The notes beneath the pieces were generated by a model, which made no database searches, was not told where the DNA came from, and saw only the letters and a list, made by a program, of their open reading frames with translations. Shown in pieces: positions 47,992 through 59,427 of a stretch of 64,000 bases of DNA. Made by a program: the position numbers and the translations under genes. The stretch's first letter is position 1. Every line of letters begins with the position of its first letter. This DNA is from Sabellastarte sp. h YS-2021 (lineage: Eukaryota > Annelida > Polychaeta > Sabellida > Sabellidae), in NCBI GenBank assembly GCA_964017235.1, contig OZ024932.1:81657451-81721450 (forward strand), read 5' to 3'.

Positions 47992-50819
47992 CAAGGCCAC
48001 TGCCGTGGTATTGTCTCCCGCCGAGCATTACAGGGGAAGAAATACCTTTTCCGAGATATTCACAATTTTTCATTTTCCGCTAAAATCCAAGATGGCTGCC
48101 AAAAGTGGTGAAAACTGAAATTTTTCCCCTAGGCACAGAATACTGTTGTACTACCCTGTGGGTCAAAAATTCGCTCAAAATCGCTCTATTTCTTACCATT
48201 TCGAAGATATTTTCAATGTTTATTTTCCGCTAAAATCCAAGGTGGCTGCCAAAAGTGGTGAAAATTGAATTTTTTTCCCCTTTGCATAAGATACTATTGA
48301 AGTTTTTCCCCTTTGTATATGACACTGTTGTACTACCCTGCGGGTCAAAAATTCACGCGAAATCACTCTATCTCTTACGGTCTTTGAGATATTCACACTT
48401 TTTAATTTTCTACTAAAATCCAAGATGGCCGCCAAAAGTGGCAAAAATTGGAATTTTCCCCATTTGCATAGGACACTCCTGTACTACCCTGTGGGTCAAA
48501 AAATCGCTCGAAATCACTCTATCTCTTACGGTTTTCAAGATATTCACACTTTTTAATTTTCCGCTAAAATCCAAGATGGCCGCCAAAAGTAGTGAAAATT
48601 GAATATTTTCCCTTTTCCATAGGACACTCCCGTACTACCCTGTGGGTAAAAAATTTGCTGGAAATCGCTCTATCACTTACGGTTTTTGAGATATTCACAC
48701 TTTTTCATTTTCCGCAAAAATCAAAGATGGCCGCCAAAAGTGGCGAAAATTGAATTTTTTCCCTTTTGCATAGGACCCTCTTGTACTACCCTGTGGGTCA
48801 AAAATTCGCTCGAAATCGCTCTATCTCGTATGGTTTTCGAGATATTCAAGTTTTGCCATTAAAAGTGACTTACTGAAAGGAAAACAGTCCGTTAGCTATG
48901 GACTTACAGCTGTGAAACTTTGCCACGATACAGAACATTAAAAAGTAGGTGAACAACATATTTGACAAAAATCCTCTAAATTCAACAGTTTTGCTGTTAA
49001 AAGTGATTTACTCAAAGGAAAACAATGAAAGTAGCTATTACTCAGTTAGCTATGGACTTACAGCTGTGAAACTTTGCCACAACACAGAACATTAAAAAGT
49101 AGGTGAACAACATATTTGACAAAAATCCTGTAAATGTAATAGTTTTGCACTTATAAGTGATTTACTCAATGGAGAACCATCAAAGTAGCTATTACTCAGT
49201 TAGCTATGGACTTACAGCTCTCAAAATTTGCCATTACACGGTACATAAAAAAGTAGCTAAACAACATATTTGAGAAAAATCCTTTAAATTCAACAGTTTT
49301 ACTTTTATAAGTGATTTCCTCAATGGAGAACCATTAAAGTAGCTATTACTCGGTTAGCTATGGACCTATAGCTCTCAAAATTTGCCATTACATAGTACAT
49401 CAAAAAGTAGGTGAAGAACATGTTTGACAAAAATCCTCTAACTTCAACAGTTTTGCTATTAAAAGTGATTTACTCAAAGGAAAACAATGAAAGTAGCTAT
49501 TACTCTGTTAGATATTTACTTACAGCTGTGAAACTTTGCCACGACACAGAACATTAAAAAGTAGGTGAACAACATATTTGACAAAAATCCTGTAAATGTA
49601 ATAGTTTTGCACTTATAAGTGATTTACTCAATGGAGAACCATCAAAGTAGCTATTACTCAGTTAGCTATGGACCTACAGCTCTCAAAATTTGCCATTACA
49701 CAGTACATTATAAAGTAGGTGAACAACACATTTGACAAAAATCCTTTAAATTCAACAGTTTTGCTGTTCTAAGTGATTTACTCAATGGAAAACCCTCAAA
49801 GTAGCTATTACTCAGATAGCTATGGAGATATAGCTGTGAAAATTTCCCATGACACAGTACATCAAAAAGTAAGTGAACAACAGATTTGACAATAATTCTC
49901 TAAATTCAATAGTTTTGGAGTTCTAAGTGATTTACTCAATCTTGAAATTCAAAGTAGCCATTACTCAGTTAGCTATGGAGATACAGCTCTGAAACTTTTC
50001 CACGACACAGAACATTAAAAAGTAACTGATTAACATATTTGACAATAATTCCCTAAATTCAATAGTTTTGGAGGTATAAGTGATTTACTGAATGTTGAAA
50101 TTAAGAAATTTCAAAGTAGCTATTACTCAGTTAGCTATGAACTTACAGCTCTGAAAATTTATCACGACACAGTACATCAAAAAGTAAGTGAACAACATAT
50201 TTGACAAAAATCCTGTATTTTCAATAGTTTTTGAGTTATAAATGACTTGCTCAATGGTCAAATGTTAAACTTACTGTAGCTATTACTCAGCTTGCTATGG
50301 TGCTACACCTTGGAAACCCCACCATGATATAGTACATGAAGGAGTTGTTCAAGAGCATATTTGAGAACAATATTGTAAGTAACAGTTACAAAGATAAAAG
50401 CAACTTACTCATTTTGGTCATTGTTAAAAATAGAAAATAGCTATTCCTCACTTAGCTATCAAGATAGATCCCTAAAAATGGTACCATCTTGTAGGCATAG
50501 AGAAAGTAGCTGAACAACGTATTTTACAGAAATGCTCTAAATTCAGTCGTTTTTGAGTTATGAGCACTTTACTGAAAGTAGCCACCATTGCTATTACTCA
50601 CTTAGCTATGGGCCTAGGTCTGAAAAAACAGCATCAAATGAAAAGACATAAGCTATAAGGTCATAAAACATTGAAAAGGCCAAGGAGAAACAACCAGTGT
50701 GATGTATAGCCCTTTTTGAAAACGTGAAACACACACGCACTCACCCCCACACACACACACACACTCACCCCCGCACACACGCATGGAATGCGTTTTATAA
50801 TTTCCGGGCTAGCGGGAGA
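47992..50819 (-). mobile_element. Helitron-like satellite element H6
   Basis: On the minus strand it starts A|TCTCCCGC (50,819) and ends CTTG|T (47,995-47,992), inserted between A and T of the LTR. Subterminal inverted repeats: 'tattgtctcccgc' (48,009-48,021) and 'gcgggagataata' (50,812-50,824), 12 of 13 matching. A short hairpin ('ccac' tgcc 'gtgg', 47,997-48,008) sits next to the 3' end. The body has five ~151-bp units at 48,030-48,850, related to the inverse of the 169-bp family, then ~153-bp units to ~50,600 with 'gtagctattactcagttagc', then an AC-rich tract. Tandem core plus microsatellite is typical of non-autonomous Helentron-type elements. Confidence 0.75.
50726..50790. repeat. AC microsatellite
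   Basis: Interrupted (ac)n tract with 'ctcaccccc' interruptions, at the 5' side of H6 on its own strand. Confidence 0.85.
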
Positions 50820-52020
50820 TAATAAGTAATTAATATCCAAAGTACAGCAGATCTATCCAGATACTGTAAAAAGTTCACTCCAGCAGTAGTTCAGAACAAC
50901 ACAATTTATATCCACTTGTTATTTAGTTCTAAGACACAAGTAGCCTTCCTTATTACCAGCAAATACTATGTTCACTTGTGGTCAGATGTACAGTCCTTAT
51001 ATATCATTATGGAAGCTTCTAGAATGTTACAGAACCAACTTGAAGTTAGCATCAGTAACCAGATCAAGTGAGGGAGTTCTAGAAGCTACAGGTAGCTTAT
51101 AGGGCTTCCCTTAATCTATTAATAGCATCACTGGGGTTAGCCTAGAGGGATTCCCCCCAGCCTATAAATAGATTAATAAACATCAGTACCACATAACACA
51201 AAATCAATAACTCCCTTACTTTAAATATTAATATGTACATATAAAGCTTAGATTAAATAATGCACAGACACAGTGCCTATATATGTAACATAGTAAAATT
51301 GCAGATCGGAATCTCATGTTATAGCTAAGCAATACCTACTTTCAAGTTCTCACCGTTAAGTAAATCAGTTGTAACTTCAAAAGTGTTGCATTTAGAGTAT
51401 TTTCTTTAAATATGTTAGTCACAAACTTTTGAGTCAGCTATAAGATAGACAAATTGCAGATCTTTAGCTCATTGCATAGCTGAGCAATAGCTACTTTCAG
51501 GTTCTTGCTGTTTAGTAAATCTCTTGTAACTTAAAAAAACTCTTGCATTTAGAGAATTTTGTATAAATATGTTATTCAGTTACTTTTGGGTCAGCTATAA
51601 CATAATAAAGTTGTAGACTTGTAGCTCATCGCATAGCTGAGCAATAGCTACTTGCAAGTTTTTGCTGTTGAGTAAATTGCTTTAAACTTTAAAACTAAAG
51701 CATCAAGAGAATTTAGTTTAAATATGTTAGTCACCTACTTTTGGGTCAGCTGTAATGTATTGAAATTGCAGACCTATAGCTTATTCCGTAGCTGAGCAGT
51801 ATCTACTTTCAGGTTCTCACTGTTGAGTAAATCAGTTGTAACTTGACAACTGTTGCATTTACAGTATTTTCTTTAAATATGCTATTCAGCAACTTTTGTG
51901 TTAGCTTTAACATGGTTAAATTGCAGACCTGTAGCTCATTGCATAGCTGAGCAAAAGCTACTATGAGATTCTCACTGTTGAGCAAATCAGTTGTGTCCCA
52001 ATACATTTTATGGCTCTAAA

Positions 52021-53085
52021 TGCAATACTTAGGAAGATAATGGGGGGGGGGGGGGGAAACTGTGAGAAAATTACTGATAAATCGGTCAATTTTTATCAGA
52101 TCTCTCCCCACAATCTGATCAGCTCACGTTTTTGATAATATGAACATGTGTATGAAATTACTAGTCTCTTCGGTTAGTAGATTTTGCCGAGTGACGATGA
52201 TGGGCAGGTGTACCCCAAAATAAATTTTTTTGATCATGTGACCTCGATAAAGATCAAAGGTCAAATTTAAGCATGTGGAAAAATTTCCCCACACCTAAGG
52301 TATATAACTGCCAAATATGGTTAGAAAGCTTCCAATAATAAGGGAGATATTCAAGCGAGAGCATAATGCAGCAGTGAGGAAACTGAAGTGAAAACAATTA
52401 AGTCCCCTTTCACGGATGCTTAATTAGCTTTTATTCTGTTGAAAGTATTGTATACAGAGAGCTCATACCCAGAACATGTTCCATGTTCCATTGACTAAAG
52501 AGATCAAGTATTTATAGAATTAGCTTATACCTTCTTTCACAGAACTATTTTATAGAAGCAAATCAATTTTATATACACAGCTTTAAACTATGTTAAGGTG
52601 TTTGATTTTTTTGCATTTCAGTAGATTTACAATTGTTGAACTTTAGAATAGAATATCGACAAGTGAGCAAAGTGTATCAATCAAATTTCTGTGGCATTTG
52701 TGACTCAGCATGGTTGTATTCTCTAATCCATCAACATCAAAGACTTATTCCTGACTGTATACACAGGAGGATAGCTCTTTGTTCAAAGTTTCCCCAACAG
52801 GAAAGAAGACAATTCCATGTACACGTGAAAATGATGGAGAATCAACTGTTCAGAGTACACAGAAATTGTCTTTTTCATTGATTGCGTGTGTTAAACCAAC
52901 CTTTATATCAATGTGTTTATTACAACTGCGTATGATTATGACTGAAAATATAGAGTTTTATTCCTGTTGTGTGTATACTGTTATGTCACAGGAATGTTAT
53001 TTAATAGGACATCAGTCCTAACCTAAAGTGTGACCAAACGTATCCTGGTTTTTAACTTCTATAAGTTGCATTCCTGAGCTCAGTT
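52021..53085. other. mostly gene-free DNA; G-run
   Basis: A run of about 14 G begins near 52,041. The sequence around 51,995-52,025 matches 59,838-59,890 in reverse complement. An open frame at 52,633-52,881 (+) follows a plausible acceptor ('ttttgcatttcag'), but its peptide matches nothing I recognise and no donor stands out. Confidence 0.4.
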
Positions 53086-53640
53086 TTTAACCCCACAGCC
53101 TTTAAGGACTGTGCAGGTATTGTTTTCTCCCATGGTATCTGGATGGAGAGGCGGTCGGTTAGATGGGCAGCTGGAATGTGTTTGAGGCTTTTTCGCAAAA
53201 TCCGTAAGGTGTTGGAAGTGGATAACTTACCAGTAGTACTACCGTAGTAGGGACATTAGTTGGGTGTGTAGATGTAGGTGTGTAATGTCATGGTGTGACC
53301 TTGGTTCGACCTTTGATCTTGCTGTAGACTAGTGGCCTTGACCTTTAAAATCTTGTCTGGGCTATATCTCGGAACCATAAAGTGTAGGATGTTGATACTT
53401 GGTAGGAACATTGGTTAGGGTGTGCAATGGGTATGCAACAACGTCCTGGTGTGATATTGATTTGACCTTGCCATAGTGACCTTGATCTTTGAAATCTTGT
53501 CTGGGCCAAATCTGGAAGGTGTAGGAAGTTGTTCCAGGATGGGTCGTTGGTTGGTGAGTATATGCATGCTAAATAATGGTTTGACCTTTAACCTTGGCTC
53601 TACCAAAACATGTTCACTTGCCATATTTGAGAAATATCTC
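53086..53640. repeat. copy of the ~146-bp repeat family with hairpin start
   Basis: Starts with a stem-forming block ('cacagcc tttaa ggactgtg', ~53,094-53,112), followed by units homologous to 1-298 ('gttgatacttggtagg', 'tcttgtctgggctatatctc'). TGACCT-like hexamers are frequent. Confidence 0.65.
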
Positions 53641-53670
53641 TCTTATGACAAAGATATATGGATTGCTTTT

Positions 53671-54400
53671 TAACCCCAGCCCATTAAGGCTAGGGTTATA
53701 GATATAGTCGTTCTCTATGCCGTCCGGGAGGCTGCAGCAGGCATAAAGTTTATGGGTGTTCCGCAGCCTAAACCCATGCACAGATTTTCACTAAATGTTC
53801 AGGATATGTTTACCCTAAGATGATCTAGAGTTGATTAGGTTTTGGTTGGTATCTGGCAACAACTGTTGCAACACTTTTAAGATTTTTGGGTCTTAAAGAG
53901 TTTTGGTGTTCCACAGCCTAAACCCATGCATCAATTTCACCACATTTTCAGGATATGTTTACCTCAAGAGGATTTAGAGCTGATTAGGTTTTGGGGGGTA
54001 TCTGGCAACAACTGTTGCCATGGCATCTATGTTATGATTTTTGGGTCTTAATGATTGTGGGTGTACTATAGCCGCAAACCCATGTATGGATTTTCACCAA
54101 ATTTTCAGGACATGTTAACTGAAAGAGGATCTAGAGCTGAGTAGGCTTTGGGGGTATCTGGCAATAACTGTTGCCATGGCAACATTTTGTATATTTTGTG
54201 GTTTTTAACACTTGTGGGTCTTCCACTGGCCAAACCAATGCATTGATTTTAACCAAATTTTCAGGAAATGTTAACCAAAACAGGATTTAGAGCTGATTAC
54301 GTTTTAGAGGGTATCTCTTAACACCTGTTTCTATGGCAACGCTTTACATACTTTTCAGTCTTAAACTTCTTAATTGAAAAAGGGGCACTATAAAGTGTTG
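53671..54400. repeat. ~152-bp tandem repeat, four units, hairpin start
   Basis: Opens with 'taacccc agcc cattaa ggct agggtta' (53,671-53,698), a palindrome with one mismatch. Units begin at 'gtgttcc.cagcctaaaccc' near 53,756 and 53,907, with degenerate starts near 54,060 and 54,213. It is likely the 5' part of another element of the H2-H7 type; the 3' end is unresolved. Confidence 0.65.
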
Positions 54401-55060
54401 CATTTTTATCTCCTGCCTGCCAAGGTCGGGGTTAGGGGATTATGAAATGCCTTCTGTGTGTGCATGTGTGTTGGTTTGCATGTGTGTTTGTCACATTTTT
54501 TCATCAACCTTTATATCTCATTCATTTATGAAGATATCTTCACCAAATTTGCAGAGAACGTTTATGGCTATGAAAACATGTATGTAAAATTTTTTTACTT
54601 GTTTTAAAAAAAACATGGCTGCCATAGCCAATTGTTTGAAAATCCTAAGTATTTTCTAAAATTTAAAATATTGAAACTAGTTTTGTCAGATTTGCACAAA
54701 ATGTAAATGGCTAGGAAAGCTCCCCTGAGAGTAATTTTGGCCTTGTTTTGAAAACAAAATGACCACCATGTCACATCTTTAATGTCAAATTGGTTGGGGG
54801 GGATATCAAAAAGCCCTACTATTTCTCGTATTATTGGTCCTAGGTATTTGGAATGAGAAAACAACTTGTTGGAAGTCGTGGCCAGCAAATCTTTTGCACT
54901 GTCAAATTTGACCTTTGACCCCTGCTTCAAGGTCATGTAGGGTCATCATACTAAAAGGGCCTTATATCTCCCTTATAATTAGTTCTAGGGCTTCAAAATA
55001 TGAAAACAACTTGTAAAAAATCATGGCCTGTGAATCTTACATCTGACAACATTTGGTGGA
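54401..55060. repeat. relative of the H3 'caaggtcaaa' units
   Basis: Units with 'attattggtcctaggtatttgg', 'tttgacctttgacccc' and 'cttcaaggtca' resemble 39,245-39,820 in H3. A possible but weak hairpin start lies near 54,408. Confidence 0.55.
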
Positions 55061-58025
55061 TTCTGTATACTTCTTACGACTGAAGTTGTTTCTAAGATTT
55101 TCTTAAATCTCAATGTTGTTGCCCATTTAGTTGTATCTGTATGTCTGACTTGCCTATTTCATGAAGTGGGCAAAATTCTTGCCTATTTCAGAAAATGGGC
55201 AATTTTATGGATTGGATATAACTTGTACATTAACCATTACCAAGTACTAAAATTAAACTTTTAGTCACAAAAATATTAATTCTCAATGTATTCTTGACGT
55301 AGTTAGGTCACTGTGATGTCACCATGTTGGTGTGTGACAGGTTAGTGACATCATAAACCATGTACTGTATGTAATAAGGAGTCTTTATGTGTGTTTCTTT
55401 ATATATATACAAGTATATACAAGATATACTTTATTTTTTATATCTTCAGTTTCTGTGGATGTATTGTATTGGATACTGTTTCATGATATATCATACAAAG
55501 TATAAAACTAACTTTGTTTTAATAGTTTAACCTAATGAAATGCAAATTTAAAATTACAATAAATAGTACTAACATTTTAGTCATGAATACATGTTTATTG
55601 TAATATTAACCAGCATAACAATATATTTTTAAAAAGGAAATCAACTCTCACACCCTGTAAACATATGTTCACTCAAAGCAAATGTGAGTAAATAAATACA
55701 AGTGTTCTGTTTTAGCTATGCAAGGGCATAGAAACAATACTTAAACCCCTGGCGATATAATCCGCGGTTATAGGCATTAGGCAACCCCCCCCCCCCCCCC
55801 CCCCCCCCGCATCAGCTGCCACCTGACGCACATATGCAAACTAGTGATACAGTGGCCTGCCGTCCCATTCCTTGAGCGTCCTACAGAAGTTTTAAAATGT
55901 TTAAAATTTCATGCACAGATGAATTTTTCATACAGTAACTGAAGATGTGGTCTAGTTGTTATATAAGGTTGTGACTCGGTTATGTGTCGGTGTAACACAT
56001 AAGTGCGACGGCAACATAAGGTGAGTGGAGGTAAATGGAGGTTGCTCTCATTGACACATGTTCATACTACTCTCGTCCTACTGCCATGCTACTATTATTT
56101 ACGGCTACACATTGTGTCCAATCAGTGGCTGTGCACGTCATACCTTATGGATACACCAAATCTGGGAGGTGGTTCCGCCGCCGAGTAAAACTAAAAAGAA
56201 AGGGGTATACTGCCCGTAGTGCCACTGGTGCATTACTGTAATATTATTAATTATTATTAATAAATATTGGCCATTTACCCCACACAAGTGAGGTTTAGTA
56301 AAGGGTTTGCAGATAAGGGGTTAACTTAAAATCTTTGTGAAACTACCTCATGGACAGTTTTGTCATATTACTGTAAAAAATAATTGCTATAATACTGAAT
56401 TCATACTAACCATGTTGTGTCTCTGTTGGAAAGTATTAAATGGAACCTCATTTAGAAACTGAGTAGACTACTTTGGTTGCACATTGTATCAAACTGACCT
56501 CACTAAAAATCTGTCAAACCATTATCAGTTTTTCAGTATACTTATGTCAAATGGTTGTCTAAGATGTTGGCTGCACTGACACAAGTCATTCGATCTCATT
56601 TTGAGTCTATTCTAGAGCAATAGTGTGTGATTTAATGCAAATTCCTATCACCTTCCCAAACTCCAAAAAGTAAAGTATTCGTCTGACTGAATCCTGATTC
56701 ATCTGCATCAGTAAGGTGAAAGCCTTCAGGCTGTATCCAGTCATGGAAAACCTGAAAAAGTCATGGAATTCCATTTTTCTTTTTAGGCCTGGAAAAGTCA
56801 TGGAAATTGACTCCAGGTTTTGGAAAATTCATAAAAAGTCATGGAAATTAAAAGACATCCTCTCGCGAACGGTGTTACTCCTTTCTTTCATCCAGCATTT
56901 CAATACAAGGATACGTTTATGTAATCATATCAAATTTTGGTGTCTTCCACGTGTTCCTGTACTGTGACTAGAACCTTGTGTGTGGTTCTCAAAGGCAAAA
57001 GCGGTGGGAGCTTGTGGCCTCGGTATATGTAGCTTCATGCCATGAAGCATGTAAAATGTCCTTGATTTTAAAGCTTTGGTCATGTAGAAGTCATTGAAAA
57101 GTCATTGAAAAAATATTGAAATTAAGTGGATACACCCTGAGCCTTACTTAGTTAAGGAATGACTTAGCATCTGCACTGGAAATGATCCTGTAATGTACAC
57201 GAGTGATCTTGACAGTCAGGAGTAATTACTGTGATGTTTGGGATTAATTTGGGGGATTAAAGCCCTTGCCAAATCAATCAGATTTACCAAGGTTTGTATT
57301 AAGATGAGAAAATTTAATAAGCATTGCTTTATGAACATTCTCCAAATATCCAGAGTGACATAGGAATAAAAAAGGAATTAAACAAGAAATGTGACTTTCA
57401 GGAACTACTCCTGAAGGTGATATGTTACCAACAGTTTGAACGGTTGATGTGACAGTAAATTTCCCGATTTCTAGGAATGCACAGTCAATATCAAGAACAT
57501 ATTCCAGAAGTCTGCATGAAGATCCTGTGAGGCCTCACATTTTCCATTTTTATCTCAGTTTGGAGTGCAATTCCTGTCAGTGGTGCAGCTATATAATGAA
57601 GACTCAAAATGCACTACAACAGATGCAAATGTCAGGCATTATAATCCTCAAGATTCTTATTTTCTCTTTTCATTGGGAGAAGTTAAAGTATTTTTGAGCT
57701 GTATATATTGGTGTATTGTTTTTAAAAATGCATGGAAGAATATGTGAAGGAGCTTTTTGTGCACGTTATGGAAAGCAAGCCTCTATACAAGTAAGGAGTT
57801 TGAAAATATGGCTTCAGGCAAGTAGCCTAAAAGCTACATTAGCATCAGATTGAATTTTACAATATTGGGTATGACAGTTTATATCATATGAAATATGATG
57901 GCTGTCTGAAAACCTTTTCTACTTCATGACAGGAATGTTATTGGTTTTTCTGTGGTTTTGTGTAAAAGTGACAGAACTAAATACATTCACAATTTAAATA
58001 AAAAGGTATTTGTACTTATTTTTAG
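55061..58025. other. presumed intron or intergenic DNA
   Basis: No further exon recognised. It holds a C-run of ~24 (from 55,786) and repeats of 'gtcatggaaa' (56,738-56,850). The sequence ending at 58,025 is a pyrimidine-rich acceptor ('cttatttttag'). Confidence 0.45.
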
Positions 58026-58229
58026 GAAATTCCAGAAAGTTGCTCTCAGTTAAATTACCAAATTGCACACCTCCTGCCATAGAAAAGTTCCCTTACCCTT
58101 TGATGTCCAAAGAGGTTCGGAAAGAAGGTGGTGTTGTCGTCCACATTTTGTTGGGGGCCTATATGTTCCTTGCCCTAGCTATTGCCTGTGATGACTATTT
58201 TGTACCTGCCTGTGAGAAAATCTGTGATG
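58026..58229 (+). CDS. SLC24A-like: internal exon of a K+-dependent Na+/Ca2+ exchanger (NCKX)
   Basis: NCKX proteins are membrane antiporters that move Ca2+ (with K+) against Na+. The translated exon carries 'NCTPPAIEKFP', 'VRKEGGVVVHILLGAYMF' and 'LALAIACDDYFVPACEKICD', the conserved stretch spanning the first hydrophobic segment of the mature protein, just before the alpha-1 repeat. A 3' acceptor AG ends at 58,025 after a pyrimidine tract, and a GTAAGC donor starts at 58,230. The exon is 204 bp and starts and ends in phase 1, so it is symmetric. No in-frame stop occurs inside it. The next exon (expected 'EDVAGATFMAAG') and the N-terminal exon were not seen in the window. The subtype is not assigned. 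Confidence 0.88.
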
Positions 58230-58978
58230 GTAAGCTCAAATAGCACATAGTTTTTTATATATACAAAAATTTATTGAGAGGAGCTCCAACAAAACGCTGT
58301 TCTATAATTGCATGTGTTCAAACAAATTTAAGGTTTAATTGGGCAAGGCCCACTTTTGCATGTAAACTTTCAAAGTTTGACGAATTATCTTTGGTCAATG
58401 ATGGTCAGTTTTATAGCCATGTAGGAAATGTTTTAGTGTATGGATCCATGCACACATATGTAGTATGCAACTTATGGATATGGCTTGCAGTAAAAAATTC
58501 AAACAGTATAACCGGTAGTTCTAGAAGGAGTTTTTCCTTGTGCATAGCTTGTGGATACAACTTGCGAATTGTGGCTTGTGTTAATTTTTTAGCAATGATT
58601 GATTTTACCAGATCTGCAAGCTCAACCAGACAAGAAAAGACATAAATTGTAAATAATATTTTTCGAAAAATTCAAAATTACATATACACATGGATGCATA
58701 CACCTAGACTTTCCCAATCTTTAACCAATAGTTTTTGTAAAGGTAGGTAGCATTTATGTCTTTCCTCTGCCAAAATAGAAATTAGTTTTATAAATTTAAA
58801 AAAGGGAACATACAGAGTGTATATGCATATATCATATTTCAATATCCTATAGATTTTATTTATGCATACACAATGTTGGTTCAAACAAAACTAAAAATTT
58901 ATCAATTGTCAAGTAAAATAAAACCTGTGCAATACTAGTTGGATATTTTTTAAATGGCAGTTGGGTTGAATTAAAATT
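58230..58978. other. presumed intron of the NCKX gene
   Basis: Follows the donor at 58,230; AT-rich. The open frame at 58,274-58,645 (+) shows no recognised similarity. Confidence 0.5.
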
Positions 58979-59427
58979 AAGTGTCCCTTGTGGGACACTT
59001 ATTTATATTTAGAGGAGAGAGAGTCTGCTGGCTCCGCTGGCTCCCACATTTTCTATTGCTTACAGCTCAGCAACCACAGGGTAGATTCTCATCAAATTTA
59101 GCATGTGTATGTGGTAGCCCTGGGAAAAATTTCTGAATATGGTGTCATGACATTTCAACCAATCAGAAAAGTCACATGACCAAAAACATGTTTTTCAAAG
59201 GGGTGTGCTTGTCTGGATGGTAACTTATAAAGCGCTTCACCTATTCACAAAAAATTTGGCAAGTATCTTTGTTATATAGATGTCTGGATATAATTAACTT
59301 TTGCAAGTAACCCAATACAAAATAGCCGACTTATTAACAATTAACAAAATGCCACATTTTATTGCACTACAATAGCTTACCATGTGGGACTGAATGCTGT
59401 TCTCAGATGGCCGCAGGCATTCTTATT
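58979..59427 (+). mobile_element. 5' end of a satellite-type element (truncated)
   Basis: Begins with a perfect palindrome 'aagtgtccc ttgt gggacactt' (58,979-59,000), very like the start of H7 ('aagcgtccct'). It ends where H7 starts. No matching 3' end was found after H7, so it is likely a truncated copy. Confidence 0.6.

Larger units (their letters stand above)
47062..51290. mobile_element. solo LTR, family A copy 3, carrying two insertions
   Basis: Begins TGTTATGGTCA and ends ATATGTAACA. It is flanked by 'cagt' (47,058-47,061) and 'tagt' (51,291-51,294), a likely 4-bp target duplication with one change. The LTR segments are 47,062-47,291, 47,725-47,991 and 50,820-51,290, separated by a hAT-type MITE and Helitron-like element H6. 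Copy 1 (4,281-5,004) provides the uninterrupted version for the MITE site. Confidence 0.8.
46637..52020 (+). mobile_element. Helitron-like element H5, interrupted by an LTR
   Basis: The left end (GTCAGCTGAC at 46,637 and 46,660, then 'attatgtcattactgtctgg') matches the left end of H3. It runs to ~47,061, inside a tandem-unit block ('tttgggtctgctatgacaca'). After the LTR insertion (47,062-51,290) the same unit continues at 51,291 with ~160-bp tandem units to about 52,000. A 3' hairpin and CTNG end were not found, so the right limit is approximate and may be truncated. Confidence 0.65.

Noticed and set aside
52633-53021. Possible exon after 'tttttgcatttcag'.
   Set aside because: Two frames are open, neither peptide is recognised, and no clear donor or conserved motif was found.
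55786-55809. Long C-run as a structural or regulatory element.
   Set aside because: Simple homopolymer, also prone to sequencing or assembly error.
56003-56241. Arg-rich open frames that might be a first NCKX exon.
   Set aside because: No conserved NCKX N-terminal motif and no convincing donor; two overlapping frames are equally open.
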